64,000 nucleotides of DNA from Bog-756 sp963835465 (GCA_963835465.1 CAWIFR010000007.1:434001-498000); one strand, 5' to 3'. Shown: positions 1 to 9,250, counted from the stretch's first letter. Translations and numbers: made by a program. Notes: generated by a model not told the origin, from the letters alone.

Positions 1-749
1 TCGAGTAGGTCGGCGAGTTCACCGGGTCGGAGCCGCTCGAGCCCTTCGTTGGTCGTGCGCAGTCGGACCTCAGGGGCGGCCCCCTGCTCGGTCTCCCCGA
101 ACGGCTGGATGGCCCCCCAGTCGATCACGCGTTCTGGCGTGGGCGTGGGCCGCCATCGAGCCGGACCCAGCCGGCGTAGCAAGCTCTGCACCGAGACGTC
201 CACTCCCACCAGGCTGAACCGCCCCAGTACCGGGGCCAGATAGAGGTCGGCGGCCCGGATGACCTGGACGCCGTCGACGTCCACTAGCTGGTGGTCGAGG
301 ACCTGTTCGGCCAGCGTGACTTCGCCGGGGCGTGGGGCGAAGTCGACCAGGTCGAGCCGAGCGCTCTGCAGCAGCACCTGCGTGTGCTCGATGGTGTCGA
401 TGGCCGAGGCGCCGACGAATGCGAGCCGGTGTCCCACCCGGACGACCAGTCCGGTGACGGGAGGATAGGTCTCGTCGCCGGACCAGCGGCACACGACGTC
501 CACCAGTCGACCGATCTCGGCACCGCTCTGATTGCGGACGGGGCGGCCGACCACGCCAGCCAGCGAGACGATGGAGTCGCGCACGGCCCGATTGGCCAGG
601 AGCCGCTGATTCCGTTGGCGGATTCGCGTCCGCCCGGCCTGGGTGTGGGGAAGGTGTCTGTGGGTGGCCCCGGAACCGGCGCCGTGGTCGGGAAGTTCGC
701 TGGGGCTTCGGGTGGGCGGTGACGGCCACCGCTGGAAGAGTCGGGCCAT
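1..749 (-). CDS. MgtE N-terminal / PRC-barrel protein (3' part outside window)
   Basis: The frame is open from an ATG at 749 to the left edge, giving 249 residues without a stop. After a basic N-terminal stretch come two PRC-barrel-like units, residues about 65-120 (GRPVRNQSGAEIGRLVDVV) and 148-200 (HQLVDVDGVQVIRAADLYL). At the edge a sequence typical of the start of the MgtE intracellular N domain appears (ERLRPGELADLL). In actinobacteria such proteins (PRC barrels, MgtE_N, often CBS domains) are soluble relatives of the MgtE magnesium transporter; the role is regulatory or unknown. The ATG is preceded by a GCGAGG-like ribosome site; an in-frame ATG at 764 is an alternative. The missing part should show whether CBS domains or a membrane domain follow. 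Confidence 0.8.
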   Translation of the reverse strand, partial: MARLFQRWPSPPTRSPSELPDHGAGSGATHRHLPHTQAGRTRIRQRNQRLLANRAVRDSIVSLAGVVGRPVRNQSGAEIGRLVDVVCRWSGDETYPPVTGLVVRVGHRLAFVGASAIDTIEHTQVLLQSARLDLVDFAPRPGEVTLAEQVLDHQLVDVDGVQVIRAADLYLAPVLGRFSLVGVDVSVQSLLRRLGPARWRPTPTPERVIDWGAIQPFGETEQGAAPEVRLRTTNEGLERLRPGELADLL

Positions 750-1148
750 GGGTGTACCTCGCATCTGATGAGGTCCTGTCCCCGATCGGAACCGGTGTCC
801 CCGCTCCACCCCGGAGGGCGCATGCAGGGACCGATCAGCCGCAATGGAAACAGTCGAAAGGGTACGAACGGAAGGTCCACATCCTCGGCGTCTGGCTCCT
901 GGCAACAGTCGAGGGACGCCGCGACGGCGTCACTAGAGCCCTACCGGGCGCAGGCGGGAGTGTGTGGCAGATCTTCCGTCCTACTGGGGGGTTCTCCCCG
1001 TTTCATCGGCCACACCTCCTCGGTGGGAATCTGCCTCCGTGCTGCCCACGGCTATCTCCTCCAGTGTACCTCGTTGGTCCAGGTCAGGGGACCCCCTTGG
1101 TGAGAAGGGACGGGCACTGGCCGGCGTCGGGAGGGGTACTCTCGGATC
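750..1148. other. intergenic region between divergent genes
   Basis: No convincing gene. Open frames here are arginine/proline-rich and lack a ribosome site. It separates the leftward MgtE-like gene from the rightward acyl-CoA dehydrogenase, so both promoters should lie in it; only the -10-like box next to 1149 is recognisable. Confidence 0.5.
1137..1142 (+). promoter_or_regulatory. -10-like box of probable leaderless promoter
   Basis: TACTCT lies exactly 6 nt before the ATG at 1149, the TANNNT-N6-start spacing of actinobacterial leaderless genes. No good -35 is visible. A GGGAGGGG run at 1129-1136 could instead act as a ribosome site, but its spacing of 12 nt is long. Confidence 0.4.
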
Positions 1149-2387
1149 ATGGACCTGAGCTATCCCCCTGAGACCGAACCGTTCCGTGCGGAGATCCGCC
1201 AGTGGCTGGCCGACAATCTGCCCAGTGGATGGGGCACTCCGGACTTCTTCATGACCAAAGAGGAGAAGAAGGCCTTCAACGAGGAGTGGACGACAAAGCT
1301 CTTCGAGGGCGGGTGGATCTGTGCCTCGTGGCCCAAGGAGTACGGAGGCAAAGGACTCACGCTCATGGAGTCGGTCGTCCTGAACGAGGAGTTCGCCCGG
1401 GCCGAGGCTCCGCTGCGGGCCGACTTCTTCGGCGACACGCTCGTCGGTCCAACCATCCTGCAATGGGCCTCTGAGGAGCAGAAACAGCAGTTCATCCCCG
1501 GCATCCTCAACGGCACCATCTCCTGGTGCCAGGGATTCTCCGAGCCCGACGCCGGCAGCGACCTGGCATCGCTGAAGACCCGCGCCGAGCTGGATGGCGA
1601 CGAGTGGGTCGTCAACGGCCAGAAGGTGTGGACCACCCAGGCCCAGTACGCCGACTACATCTTCCTCCTGGCCCGCACCGATCCCGATGCCCCCAAGCAC
1701 GCCGGCATCTCGTACCTGCTCGTGCCGATGAAGCAGGACGGTGTCGATGTCCGACCCATCGAACAGGTCGATGGGAGCGCCGAGTTCAACGAGGTCTTCT
1801 TCACCAATGCCCGGTGCCCCAAGGAGAACGTCGTGGGAGGGATCAACAACGGATGGAAGGTGGCCATGACGACACTCGGGTTCGAGCGGGGTTCCTCGGC
1901 CACCACCGGGCACCGCCGGTTCCTGAGGGAGCTGGACCAGATCATCGCCGTGGCCCAGAACAGCGGGCGCAGCTCCGACCCTCTCATCCGGCAGCGCCTG
2001 GCGGCAGCGTGGACCAACGTCAAGATCATGCAGATCAACGGCTACCGGTCCCTTACCGACGCCTTGCACGGTACCCACCACATGGCCGCGCTCGGGGCCT
2101 GCAACAAGATGTTCTGGTCCGAGCATCATCAGCGGGTGATGGAGTTGGCCCTTGACATCCTCGGACCCAGCGGCCAGATCCTGACCGGTGACCCGACCGA
2201 CGTGGTCGACGTGAGGGTCAAGCGAGGCCGTGACGACTACCCGGTGAGCGACCTGCAGGCCTCGTACTTCTTCAGCCGGTCGGAAACCATCTGGGGAGGT
2301 ACCGCCGAGATCCAGCGGAACATCGTCGGTGAGCGGGTCCTGGGTCTACCCAAGGAGACCAAGGCTGCCCCCACCCCGACGTCATGA
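1149..2387 (+). CDS. acyl-CoA dehydrogenase family protein
   Basis: FAD-dependent alpha,beta-dehydrogenation of an acyl-CoA. The 412 residues follow the family order: an N-terminal helical domain, the flavin-binding signature around residues 118-130 (WCQGFSEPDAGSDLAS), the VNGQKVWTT strand, and a C-terminal helical domain ending in ETIWGGTAEIQRNIVGERVLG. The near-family length and the actinobacterial style resemble FadE-type enzymes of fatty-acid or sterol side-chain catabolism; the substrate cannot be told from sequence. It stands alone, divergent from the MgtE-like gene and convergent with the membrane protein after it (15 bp gap). The ATG is probably leaderless. Confidence 0.93.
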   Translation: MDLSYPPETEPFRAEIRQWLADNLPSGWGTPDFFMTKEEKKAFNEEWTTKLFEGGWICASWPKEYGGKGLTLMESVVLNEEFARAEAPLRADFFGDTLVGPTILQWASEEQKQQFIPGILNGTISWCQGFSEPDAGSDLASLKTRAELDGDEWVVNGQKVWTTQAQYADYIFLLARTDPDAPKHAGISYLLVPMKQDGVDVRPIEQVDGSAEFNEVFFTNARCPKENVVGGINNGWKVAMTTLGFERGSSATTGHRRFLRELDQIIAVAQNSGRSSDPLIRQRLAAAWTNVKIMQINGYRSLTDALHGTHHMAALGACNKMFWSEHHQRVMELALDILGPSGQILTGDPTDVVDVRVKRGRDDYPVSDLQASYFFSRSETIWGGTAEIQRNIVGERVLGLPKETKAAPTPTS

Positions 2388-2402
2388 CGCCCCCCGAGCC
2401 AC

Positions 2403-4334
2403 TCATCCGCCGATCGTGAACTGAACCGAGGCGCTGCGCGTGATCTCGCCGTCGACGCTGGTGGCGACGCTGTAGATCGAATAGCTCCCTGCGGGGATCC
2501 CGCTGGTGTTCCAGGCTCCGATCCAGCCGAACAGGGTCGCCTTTGCCTTAAGGACCTCTGGAGCTGGGATCCCCGAACCGCTGACGACGAATCCCACGGA
2601 CAGGATGCCGACCGGATCCGAAGCGCGGGCCGCGAAAAGACTCGAGCCAGAGGAGAAGGTCGGGACATGACCCCCCGCCGCCGGGAAGACCACTGTGGTG
2701 GTGGGTGGTGGATACACCGGAGCCACCGTGCTTCCCTTGGGGAGTCGTTCCCACACCAGGACGTTATTGGACGGAGAAACTTTCCACACCTTGACCACGG
2801 TGAATCCAGACCGGACAGCCGCCTCTTCGACTTTCGTTTGATCCAACCCAATGTAGAAGGAGATCGGCGCTCCCCCGGTCACGATGGCATCGGCCTCCCG
2901 TAGGTGAGCTATGGCGTAGCTCGTCTCGCTAGATCCGAGAGGAGGGATGATGAGGTGGGACCGATGGTCGAGATTCCACGCCAACCCGTTCGCGTTGAGA
3001 ATCGGGTCGCCCTTCAGAACCAAGGTGGGCTTGGATCCCACGTACTGGGCCACCTGGGCGGTAATCAGGTCGGAGTTGGTGCGGCTTGAACCACCTGCCT
3101 CGATGATGGCGTTCCGATAGGGAGGTGGCGGCCACCAGACGTTGAGCTTCGTACCCGCCTGGAAGGCTGCTCCCACCACGAGTACTCCGAGGACGGCCGG
3201 TACGACCGCACGGAGCCAGTACGACGACAGGAGCGAGATGGGCACCGCACACGCTTCGATGGACACTGCCAGAATTGGAAGTCCGAGCGCAGTGCTTGGG
3301 TTGGCGCTGGTCATCAAGATCAGGACGGACAGGATCACAAAGGTGACCAGCAGTCCGAGCCGCATCCTTCGGATTTCGCTCCACCGGCTGACCGCGGTTA
3401 CGAGAGCGACCACAACGGCTACACCGAGTGCCCACGACTCCCCCCACCCCACCTCGGAGAGTTCGCTCTTGACCCGGCTCACCATCGCTGAGGGGTTAAA
3501 GCGGGCTCCGCCCTGGCTGATATAACCGCCCGATGACTGATAGCCGGCACTCACCAGGTAGTGCAGCGCCGAGGGTCCAGAAATCAGCCACCACGGAGCG
3601 GCCAACACCACGATCACGCCGAGGGCTACCACTGGTGGGACGAAGCTTCGCATGCCGTTGGCCCGAAGATCCAACACGAGGTCGACGGCGATGGCGATCG
3701 CCGCCGGTGCCACGTAGATCGGCGCCACCGAACGGGAGAGGAGCAGCGCGGCGACAGCGACGCCGAACACGATGGACCAACCCCAAGTGCGAAACCTTCC
3801 ACTCCGGAGGTAGGCGGCAAATACCCACAGAACGCCGGCCATGCAGGCCACGGCGAAGTGCAGCATGACTGCGTAGCCGAGGGTCTCGACATTGAGGCCC
3901 ACGGCCAGCGCAGTGACCATCGAAGCGGTTGAACTCATCCAGGTGCGAGCCAACACGAACGCCCCGGCCACGGCCAACAAGAGAATAGGAAGCTGGACCA
4001 CCATGGCTCCATACAGGCCGGCGGTATGGGCGCCGACCGCGGCCAACGTAGGGACGACCGGTGCCGTCTGACCGGTGTGAAGGAAGCTCCTGATCACATT
4101 GTGATGGTCGCTAATGGTTCGCGAAATTTGGGCGTATAGAAAGTCGTCGACGTTCGCCTGATGTGCCTGAACGCGCAGGACAAAGAGCGGAATCCACACG
4201 AGCGTGCAGGTCACCAACGCCCAGAGCAGGTGCCCCCGACCGATCGGTTCCCGGCCTGGCAACTCGCTGCTCCCGGCCAATGAACCCTGGTCATCAGACC
4301 CTAGGGCATCGTCCAGCGTCAGCACTCCGGACAT
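2403..4334 (-). CDS. multi-pass membrane protein, putative GT-C glycosyltransferase
   Basis: A 643-residue protein. A cytoplasmic N-terminus is followed by about ten or more hydrophobic segments up to about residue 400, then an extracytoplasmic part. After the first segment comes a short loop with paired acidic residues (NVDDFLYAQ), as in GT-C enzymes that use polyprenyl-phosphate sugars; that role is inferred. The last ~95 residues form a compact beta-rich domain (GWIGAWNTSGIPAGSY) that recurs in the broken gene at 58249-59032. The ATG at 4334 is chosen over 4391 because a strong GGAGGGG site sits just upstream. No close functional match is recognised; an O-antigen-ligase-like or other envelope role is possible. 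Confidence 0.75.
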   Translation of the reverse strand: MSGVLTLDDALGSDDQGSLAGSSELPGREPIGRGHLLWALVTCTLVWIPLFVLRVQAHQANVDDFLYAQISRTISDHHNVIRSFLHTGQTAPVVPTLAAVGAHTAGLYGAMVVQLPILLLAVAGAFVLARTWMSSTASMVTALAVGLNVETLGYAVMLHFAVACMAGVLWVFAAYLRSGRFRTWGWSIVFGVAVAALLLSRSVAPIYVAPAAIAIAVDLVLDLRANGMRSFVPPVVALGVIVVLAAPWWLISGPSALHYLVSAGYQSSGGYISQGGARFNPSAMVSRVKSELSEVGWGESWALGVAVVVALVTAVSRWSEIRRMRLGLLVTFVILSVLILMTSANPSTALGLPILAVSIEACAVPISLLSSYWLRAVVPAVLGVLVVGAAFQAGTKLNVWWPPPPYRNAIIEAGGSSRTNSDLITAQVAQYVGSKPTLVLKGDPILNANGLAWNLDHRSHLIIPPLGSSETSYAIAHLREADAIVTGGAPISFYIGLDQTKVEEAAVRSGFTVVKVWKVSPSNNVLVWERLPKGSTVAPVYPPPTTTVVFPAAGGHVPTFSSGSSLFAARASDPVGILSVGFVVSGSGIPAPEVLKAKATLFGWIGAWNTSGIPAGSYSIYSVATSVDGEITRSASVQFTIGG

Positions 4335-4524
4335 GGCCTCCCCTCCGGAACTAGGCCCTTCCTGAAACCGCACGCCCGCAACATACCCCACCGCCCCCTT
4401 CAGCCATCCGTCAACTCCACGGTGCCTCCACGCACGGTGAGAGGTGAACGAACACGCCCTCCCCCGCCGGTTCGGCGACCCTGACTCAGCTGACCCGGCA
4501 CTTGGATCCGTTCGGAAGCAGGGT

Positions 4525-5832
4525 TCAGGCCACCCGCGACTCCTCGTCGATCACGGCCCGCCGCTCGAAGGCCCGTGCGGCACTCTCGTCGACCGCCTCG
4601 GACTCGACGCTGGTGCGCCGGACCCCTGCCTGGTGCCTCCACATGAGGATGCCCGCCGACAGGATGGTGGCCATCGCTCCCACGAGTAGGGAGATCCGTG
4701 GGCTGGTCCACTGGGCGATGGCTCCTACAAGCGGGGCACCGATCGGTGTGGTGCCGAGAAAGGCCATGGCGTAGAGCGCCATCACCCGACCCCGCATGGC
4801 CGGGTCGGCACTCAGTTGGAGCGAGGCATTGGCCGTGGCGATGAACCCGATGGAGGCCGCCCCCATGAACACGATGAGCACCGCGGCGATAGCCAGCGTC
4901 GGGGACAGGGCCACCGCGGCAAGCAAGCCTCCGAAGACCAAGGCCAGCACTTGGAGGAGCCGCGGGGTGGGTCGGGCTCGATGGGCGGCCAGCAGTCCAC
5001 CTACGACGGCGCCGGCGCCCATGCAGGCGGTCAGGATGGAGTACGTGCCTGCTCCCCCGTGGAACGTGTTCTTAGCCAGGAGAGCCAGTGTCACCGTGAA
5101 GTTGTAGGCGAAGATCCCGATCACCGCTACGGCCAGAAGGGTGTTGCGCAGGCTCGGGGTGCGCCAGACGTAGCGGAAACCGTCGCGGATTTGACCCCTG
5201 GCCCGGGCCACCGTTCCGGTGGGGTGCAGTTCGGAGGACCGCATCATCGAGAGCCCGATGATCACGGCAATATAGGAGGCGGCGTTGATGAAGAAACAGA
5301 CACCCAGTCCGACGAGGGTGATCACCACACCGCCGATGGCCGGTCCCACCACCCGAGAGGCATTCATGACCACCGTGTTCAGGCTCACGGCGTTGGGAAG
5401 GTCGTCTCGACCGACCATCTCGATGATGAAGGTCTGGCGCGCCGGGTTGTCGAAGACGTTGACCAGGCCCAGGAGGGCGGCGAGCAGATACACCTGCCAC
5501 AGCTGCACCTCGTGGCTCACCACCAAGACCCCGAGCACCAACGCCAGCAAGCCACCGGCCGCCTGGGTGAGATACAACAGTCGCCGCTTGTTCATCCGGT
5601 CGGCCACCAGGCCCCCCACGGGCCCGAACAAGAGCATCGGCAGGAACTGCAACCCAACGACAATCCCCAGATCGACACCGCTCCCGGTGAGGCGGAGCAC
5701 CAGCCAGGACTGGGCCACCGTCTGCATCCACGTCCCTGAGACCGAAATCAGCTGGGCGGTGAAGTAGAGACGGTAGTTACGAATGCGCAACGAGCTGAAG
5801 GTCTGCTTGGCGGCAGCCCGTACCGCTGTCAC
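4525..5832 (-). CDS. MFS exporter (transmembrane secretion effector type)
   Basis: A 435-residue, 12-helix major facilitator of the MFS_3/EntS-like group. It opens with FSSLRIRNYRLYFTAQLIS and carries the loop motif GGLVADRMNKRRLL between helices 2 and 3. Such proteins export siderophores, macrolides or other small molecules by proton antiport. The GTG start at 5832 overlaps the stop of the MarR gene (GTGA), so the two are translationally coupled and form a regulator-pump operon. That arrangement suggests MarR control by a ligand that is also a pump substrate; the ligand is unknown. Confidence 0.9.
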   Translation of the reverse strand: MTAVRAAAKQTFSSLRIRNYRLYFTAQLISVSGTWMQTVAQSWLVLRLTGSGVDLGIVVGLQFLPMLLFGPVGGLVADRMNKRRLLYLTQAAGGLLALVLGVLVVSHEVQLWQVYLLAALLGLVNVFDNPARQTFIIEMVGRDDLPNAVSLNTVVMNASRVVGPAIGGVVITLVGLGVCFFINAASYIAVIIGLSMMRSSELHPTGTVARARGQIRDGFRYVWRTPSLRNTLLAVAVIGIFAYNFTVTLALLAKNTFHGGAGTYSILTACMGAGAVVGGLLAAHRARPTPRLLQVLALVFGGLLAAVALSPTLAIAAVLIVFMGAASIGFIATANASLQLSADPAMRGRVMALYAMAFLGTTPIGAPLVGAIAQWTSPRISLLVGAMATILSAGILMWRHQAGVRRTSVESEAVDESAARAFERRAVIDEESRVA

Positions 5833-6353
5833 GATTCGTCCCGCGCGACGAGTCGCTCGAGCAGGACAGTCAACTCGGCCAGTCCCCGTCGCTCCTCGTT
5901 GGTCATTCGGCGGAGCTGTTCAGCGAGGAATGCGTTCTTCAGGGATCGGCTCCGCCGCAGGACCTCGTGGCCCGGCTCGGTGAGCACCACCCGGGCCACC
6001 CGTCGGTCGGCCGAGTCCACCACGCGTTCCACGAGACCCATGCCCTCGAGGGCGGCGACGATCCGGGTCATCGACGGCGGCTGTACCGACTCCCGTGCCG
6101 CCAGGGCCCCGAGCGTGGGGGAACCCAGCTGACCCACGCTGGCCAGGGCCGAGGCCTGCGACTGGGTGAGGCCACCGGCAGACTGTTGCCGGAGACGACG
6201 ATGCAGCCGGGTTATGGCCAGTCGGAGGCGGGAGGCGATCTCGGTCTCGTCGGCATCGAGGCTGCTTCCTACGCCGCCGACGGCGTCAGGCTCGCCCGCC
6301 ACGGGCGGTTCTGGCGTCACATCGAGGGTGAAGGGAGCGGTCCTGAGCGGCAC
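5829..6353 (-). CDS. MarR-family transcriptional regulator
   Basis: A 174-residue winged-helix regulator with the MarR layout: a helical dimerisation N-part, recognition region SPTLGALAARESVQPPSMTR, wing DSADRRVARVVLT, and C-terminal dimer helix. The frame stays open to 6554, but that would run into the neighbouring acyltransferase. The GTG at 6353 is chosen because TATACT lies 6 nt before it, giving a leaderless start. A 19-bp palindrome overlaps this promoter, so autoregulation, and control of the coupled MFS pump, is likely. Confidence 0.88.
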   Translation of the reverse strand: MPLRTAPFTLDVTPEPPVAGEPDAVGGVGSSLDADETEIASRLRLAITRLHRRLRQQSAGGLTQSQASALASVGQLGSPTLGALAARESVQPPSMTRIVAALEGMGLVERVVDSADRRVARVVLTEPGHEVLRRSRSLKNAFLAEQLRRMTNEERRGLAELTVLLERLVARDES

Positions 6354-6359
6354 GCGACC

Positions 6360-6382
6360 AGTATAGTTAGTTCGGCTAACTA
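6360..6382 (-). promoter_or_regulatory. MarR promoter and palindromic operator
   Basis: A perfect 7-bp inverted repeat, TAGTTAG-ttcgg-CTAACTA, spans 6364-6382. It overlaps a -10 box reading TATACT on the minus strand (6365-6360), 6 nt before the GTG of the MarR gene. Size, symmetry and placement fit an autoregulatory MarR operator. It also contains the stop codon of the upstream acyltransferase. Confidence 0.65.
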
Positions 6383-8547
6383 AGGCAAAGGGAGGCCCCA
6401 ACGGTGGTCTGACCGGATGGAGCGGGGCCCGCGGCCGAGGCCCTGGTGGCCGAGGTGCCGGCGGCGGCCTGGCGGGCCGAGCAGCCAAGCGTGGCGATGG
6501 TGGGGAGGATGTGCGGGCGGAGCCACTGCCCCCCTGGCTCGGTGATGTGGACACCGTCGGAGGTTCGGACCGTCACCCCGTCGATGACCGCCTGGAAGTG
6601 GCCGGCCGGGTCGAGCAGCTTGTTGAGGTCGATCAGGGTCACCACACCACTCCGCTCCCTAGCCACCTGGCGCAGGAGCTGGTTGAAGGCGTCCATGCGC
6701 GCCGGGTCGTTCTCCACGAACGGCTGGCCGTCAGCGGCCTCTTGGGACGGGTCCACGTACGGCATGGTGAACAGGACGACCTTGGCTCCATGGGCCGTGA
6801 AGATGTCGATGGCCTGGTTGAGCTCGGCGAGGAGGTGGTCGTCCCAGAACGTCTCGCCCACGTGATACCACTTGCCGTCGTAGAAGTGGTCCGTCACCTC
6901 CCACCGACCGATGAGCAGACCGACCACGGTGGGCTGGAAGAACGACACCTCCGCCGGCCACTGGGTGCGCCAGTCGGGGCAGCCCGGAGTGGCCGGTGTG
7001 ACGGCATCCGACTGGAGGACGTCCACATCGTCGAGATCGCAACCGAGGGCACCTTCGTCCCATAGCGCGACGTTGTACTGGCTCTGGGAATCCACACCCA
7101 GCCCCAGGCCGGCGGTGAGCGCCACCGAGTCACCGAGCAGGAGGAAGTTGGTCGGTCCGTCGCCGACGGCACCGGTGGGCACCACCCGGGGCAGCTTGCC
7201 GTGCCCGACGGCAAAGACCGGTCCGGTGCCACTGACCGGGATGGCGGCCGACGAGCCGGCCGGAGCCACGGTGGCTGCGAGGATCGCCCCGACCACGAGC
7301 GTGGCGACCGCCCCGGTGACCGCCGCTCCTCGGCGTCCCTTGAACACTAGGCCGGTGCGGATGGGCTCCTCGATCAGATACCACGAGGCCGTGGCCGCGG
7401 CGAACGTGGCGGCTAGCCGGGAAGCCAGGAGCGGGAGGCCGAGCAGGCCGGTGTGAGCGTGGTTGATGACGAGGAACAGAGGCCAGTGATAGAGGTACAA
7501 CCCGTAGGAGATCCGCCCGATGAACACCAGCAACCCGAGGGAGAGAAACCGCGGCATGGCCGAGGTGGGGATGGTGACGCAGGTCACGATGATGGCACCG
7601 GCGGCTACTGCCACCAGGAAGAAGCCGCCGCGGTACAGGAACCCGTTCTGACCGTCGAGCGTGTGCCACGCCCACACCAAGAAGGCGGCGCCAAGCACTC
7701 CGGGGACGGACCACAGGTACCGGCCGCGTCGGACCTGGGTCCACCGGTTGGGCACGATGCTGAAGTGGTCACCTGCGTGGGAGCCCACAGCCCCGAGGAA
7801 TGAGCCGATCAGCAGCGCCTGGGCCCGGGTATCGGTTCCGTAGTAGAGGCGGTCCGGAGAGAACCCGGCGAGGAGCATGGACAGCATGAGCCCGGCCGAG
7901 GCCACCGCGCCCACCCCGGCGGTCACAGCCAGCGCCACCCTTCCCCACCGGCGGAACACCAACAGCGCGACGACCGGCCAGATCAGGTAGTACTGCTCCT
8001 CGACGGCCAGGGACCACGTGTGCAGCAGCGGTGGCGGCGCGGCGGCCTGGAAGAAGTAGCCCTGGTTCGAGACGATGAAGTGCCAGTTGGCCACATAGAG
8101 CAACGTCGAGACGGCATCATCGCGCACGCCCTGGATGTCGATGGAGTTCCGGAAGGCAAAGGCGTAGGCCGCCACGCCGAGCAAGAGCACCAGGAGGGCG
8201 GGAAGGAGCCGACGGGCCCGCTGGGCCCAGAACCGTCCCAGCCGGACCGTCGAGGTCCTGGACAGTTCACGGCACAGGAGGGTGGTGATCAAGAATCCCG
8301 ACAAAACGAAGAAGACGTCGACCCCGAGCAGCCCGCCGCCGATCCATGGCACTCCGAAGTGGAAGAGCATGACCGCCAGGACGGCAAACGCTCGCAGCCC
8401 GTCCAACGCGGGGAACCGCTGAAGACCCGAGGATTCGGGCACCGTCGGCACGTCCAGCATCGCTGGTACCACCCGGACCGGTGCCCCGCTCGGAGCGGGA
8501 GCGAGGCTGGTCTCGGTGTGCCCCTCAGAGGTGATCGTGCTGGTCAT
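6376..8547 (-). CDS. OafA/YrhL-type acyltransferase with C-terminal SGNH domain
   Basis: A 723-residue membrane O-acyltransferase. The acyltransferase-3 part (about residues 45-420) has the RFPALDGLRAFAVLAVMLFH opening, VDVFFVLSGFLITTLL, the RRLLPALLVLLL patch, WSLAVEEQYYLIWP and LYLYHWPLFLV. The C-terminal ~280 residues form an extracytoplasmic SGNH hydrolase-like domain, with LLLGDSVAL as the nucleophile block and DGVHITEPGG as the Asp/His block. Such fusions transfer acetyl or other acyl groups onto cell-surface glycans. It is complete, unlike several relatives further right. It lies upstream of the MarR-MFS operon on the same strand, but the promoter between them suggests separate control. 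Confidence 0.92.
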   Translation of the reverse strand: MTSTITSEGHTETSLAPAPSGAPVRVVPAMLDVPTVPESSGLQRFPALDGLRAFAVLAVMLFHFGVPWIGGGLLGVDVFFVLSGFLITTLLCRELSRTSTVRLGRFWAQRARRLLPALLVLLLGVAAYAFAFRNSIDIQGVRDDAVSTLLYVANWHFIVSNQGYFFQAAAPPPLLHTWSLAVEEQYYLIWPVVALLVFRRWGRVALAVTAGVGAVASAGLMLSMLLAGFSPDRLYYGTDTRAQALLIGSFLGAVGSHAGDHFSIVPNRWTQVRRGRYLWSVPGVLGAAFLVWAWHTLDGQNGFLYRGGFFLVAVAAGAIIVTCVTIPTSAMPRFLSLGLLVFIGRISYGLYLYHWPLFLVINHAHTGLLGLPLLASRLAATFAAATASWYLIEEPIRTGLVFKGRRGAAVTGAVATLVVGAILAATVAPAGSSAAIPVSGTGPVFAVGHGKLPRVVPTGAVGDGPTNFLLLGDSVALTAGLGLGVDSQSQYNVALWDEGALGCDLDDVDVLQSDAVTPATPGCPDWRTQWPAEVSFFQPTVVGLLIGRWEVTDHFYDGKWYHVGETFWDDHLLAELNQAIDIFTAHGAKVVLFTMPYVDPSQEAADGQPFVENDPARMDAFNQLLRQVARERSGVVTLIDLNKLLDPAGHFQAVIDGVTVRTSDGVHITEPGGQWLRPHILPTIATLGCSARQAAAGTSATRASAAGPAPSGQTTVGASLCLS

Positions 8548-8689
8548 AGAAAGTCCAAATCATTCCATGGGTTCGCTGCACCAAGTGACGAGACCGTGGA
8601 GTGTGGTCAGCAGCGGCCCCTCGCCGGAAGCGCCGATCACGGCTCCGCGACCAATACTGCGGGCCACGGGCACTGGCCGTCCATCCGCA

Positions 8690-9079
8690 TCAGAGGCTAG
8701 GGACGTACCCTCCACGGCCGAGCGATTGGCTCTCGAACGGATCGACCGATTCGTCGACCCCGCCCCGGACCTCGGTCACCCAGGGAAGGCGGTCGCGCAG
8801 GATCCGGTCGACGCCACCTTGGAGCGTGGAGGCGCTGACGGCACAGGAGCTGCACGCTCCCTGCAGTTGCACCTCGATGACCCCCGAAGCCACGTCGGCA
8901 AACAGCAGGGCCAGGTCGCCACCATCGGCCTGCACCGCCGGTCGCATAAGCTCGATCAGGCCGTTGAGCTGGGCCAGCCGCTCGCCTCGCTCTACATCTG
9001 TGATCTCGGCGCCGGACTCCTCGTCTGCGATCTGGTCTGCCACCCCCTCAGCGGCGGCGTGCCCTTGTTCGGCTTCCAC
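8690..9079 (-). CDS. NifU-like C-terminal domain protein (Fe-S cluster scaffold)
   Basis: A 129-residue cytoplasmic protein. The core at residues about 37-105 is a NifU C-terminal domain with IELMRPAVQADGGDLAL and the cluster-ligating CxxC motif GACSSCAVS. This family assembles or carries [Fe-S] clusters for delivery to target proteins. The acidic N-terminal extension is not conserved. The GTG start at 9079 has AGAGGA six bases upstream. It is divergent from the LLM oxidoreductase, with no sign of a SUF operon nearby. Confidence 0.9.
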   Translation of the reverse strand: MEAEQGHAAAEGVADQIADEESGAEITDVERGERLAQLNGLIELMRPAVQADGGDLALLFADVASGVIEVQLQGACSSCAVSASTLQGGVDRILRDRLPWVTEVRGGVDESVDPFESQSLGRGGYVPSL

Positions 9080-9244
9080 GGTTCATCCTCTCTCCGGGCA
9101 CCCGTCACACTCCGGGTGCCATGGCCCGCCTTGGTTCGGCCTCCAGTCTGCCGTGTCGGCGCCTTCTCCCGTACATCGGCACCCCCGGCCCTCATCTGGA
9201 GCGACCGGCCCTGACCGGTGATCGCTTGTCGGAACGGTGGAGGT

Positions 9245-9250
9245 TACGAT
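9245..9250 (+). promoter_or_regulatory. -10-like box before LLM oxidoreductase
   Basis: TACGAT lies 5 nt before the GTG at 9256, again a leaderless-type spacing. A GGTGGAGG run at 9237-9244 could alternatively serve as a ribosome site with long spacing. Confidence 0.35.

Noticed and set aside
70..880. Minus-strand open frames rich in Arg, Pro and Ser overlapping the MgtE-like gene
   Set aside because: They are alternative frames of the real gene; composition is biased and no domain is recognisable.
981..2129. Long minus-strand frame opposite the acyl-CoA dehydrogenase
   Set aside because: Antisense of a clear family protein; the high GC third-codon bias leaves this frame open by chance.
4816..5739. 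Long plus-strand frame opposite the MFS gene
   Set aside because: Gly/His/Gln-rich shadow with no ribosome site or domain.
8516..9221. Two plus-strand frames across the NifU-like gene
   Set aside because: Antisense to a well-supported protein with a CSSC motif.
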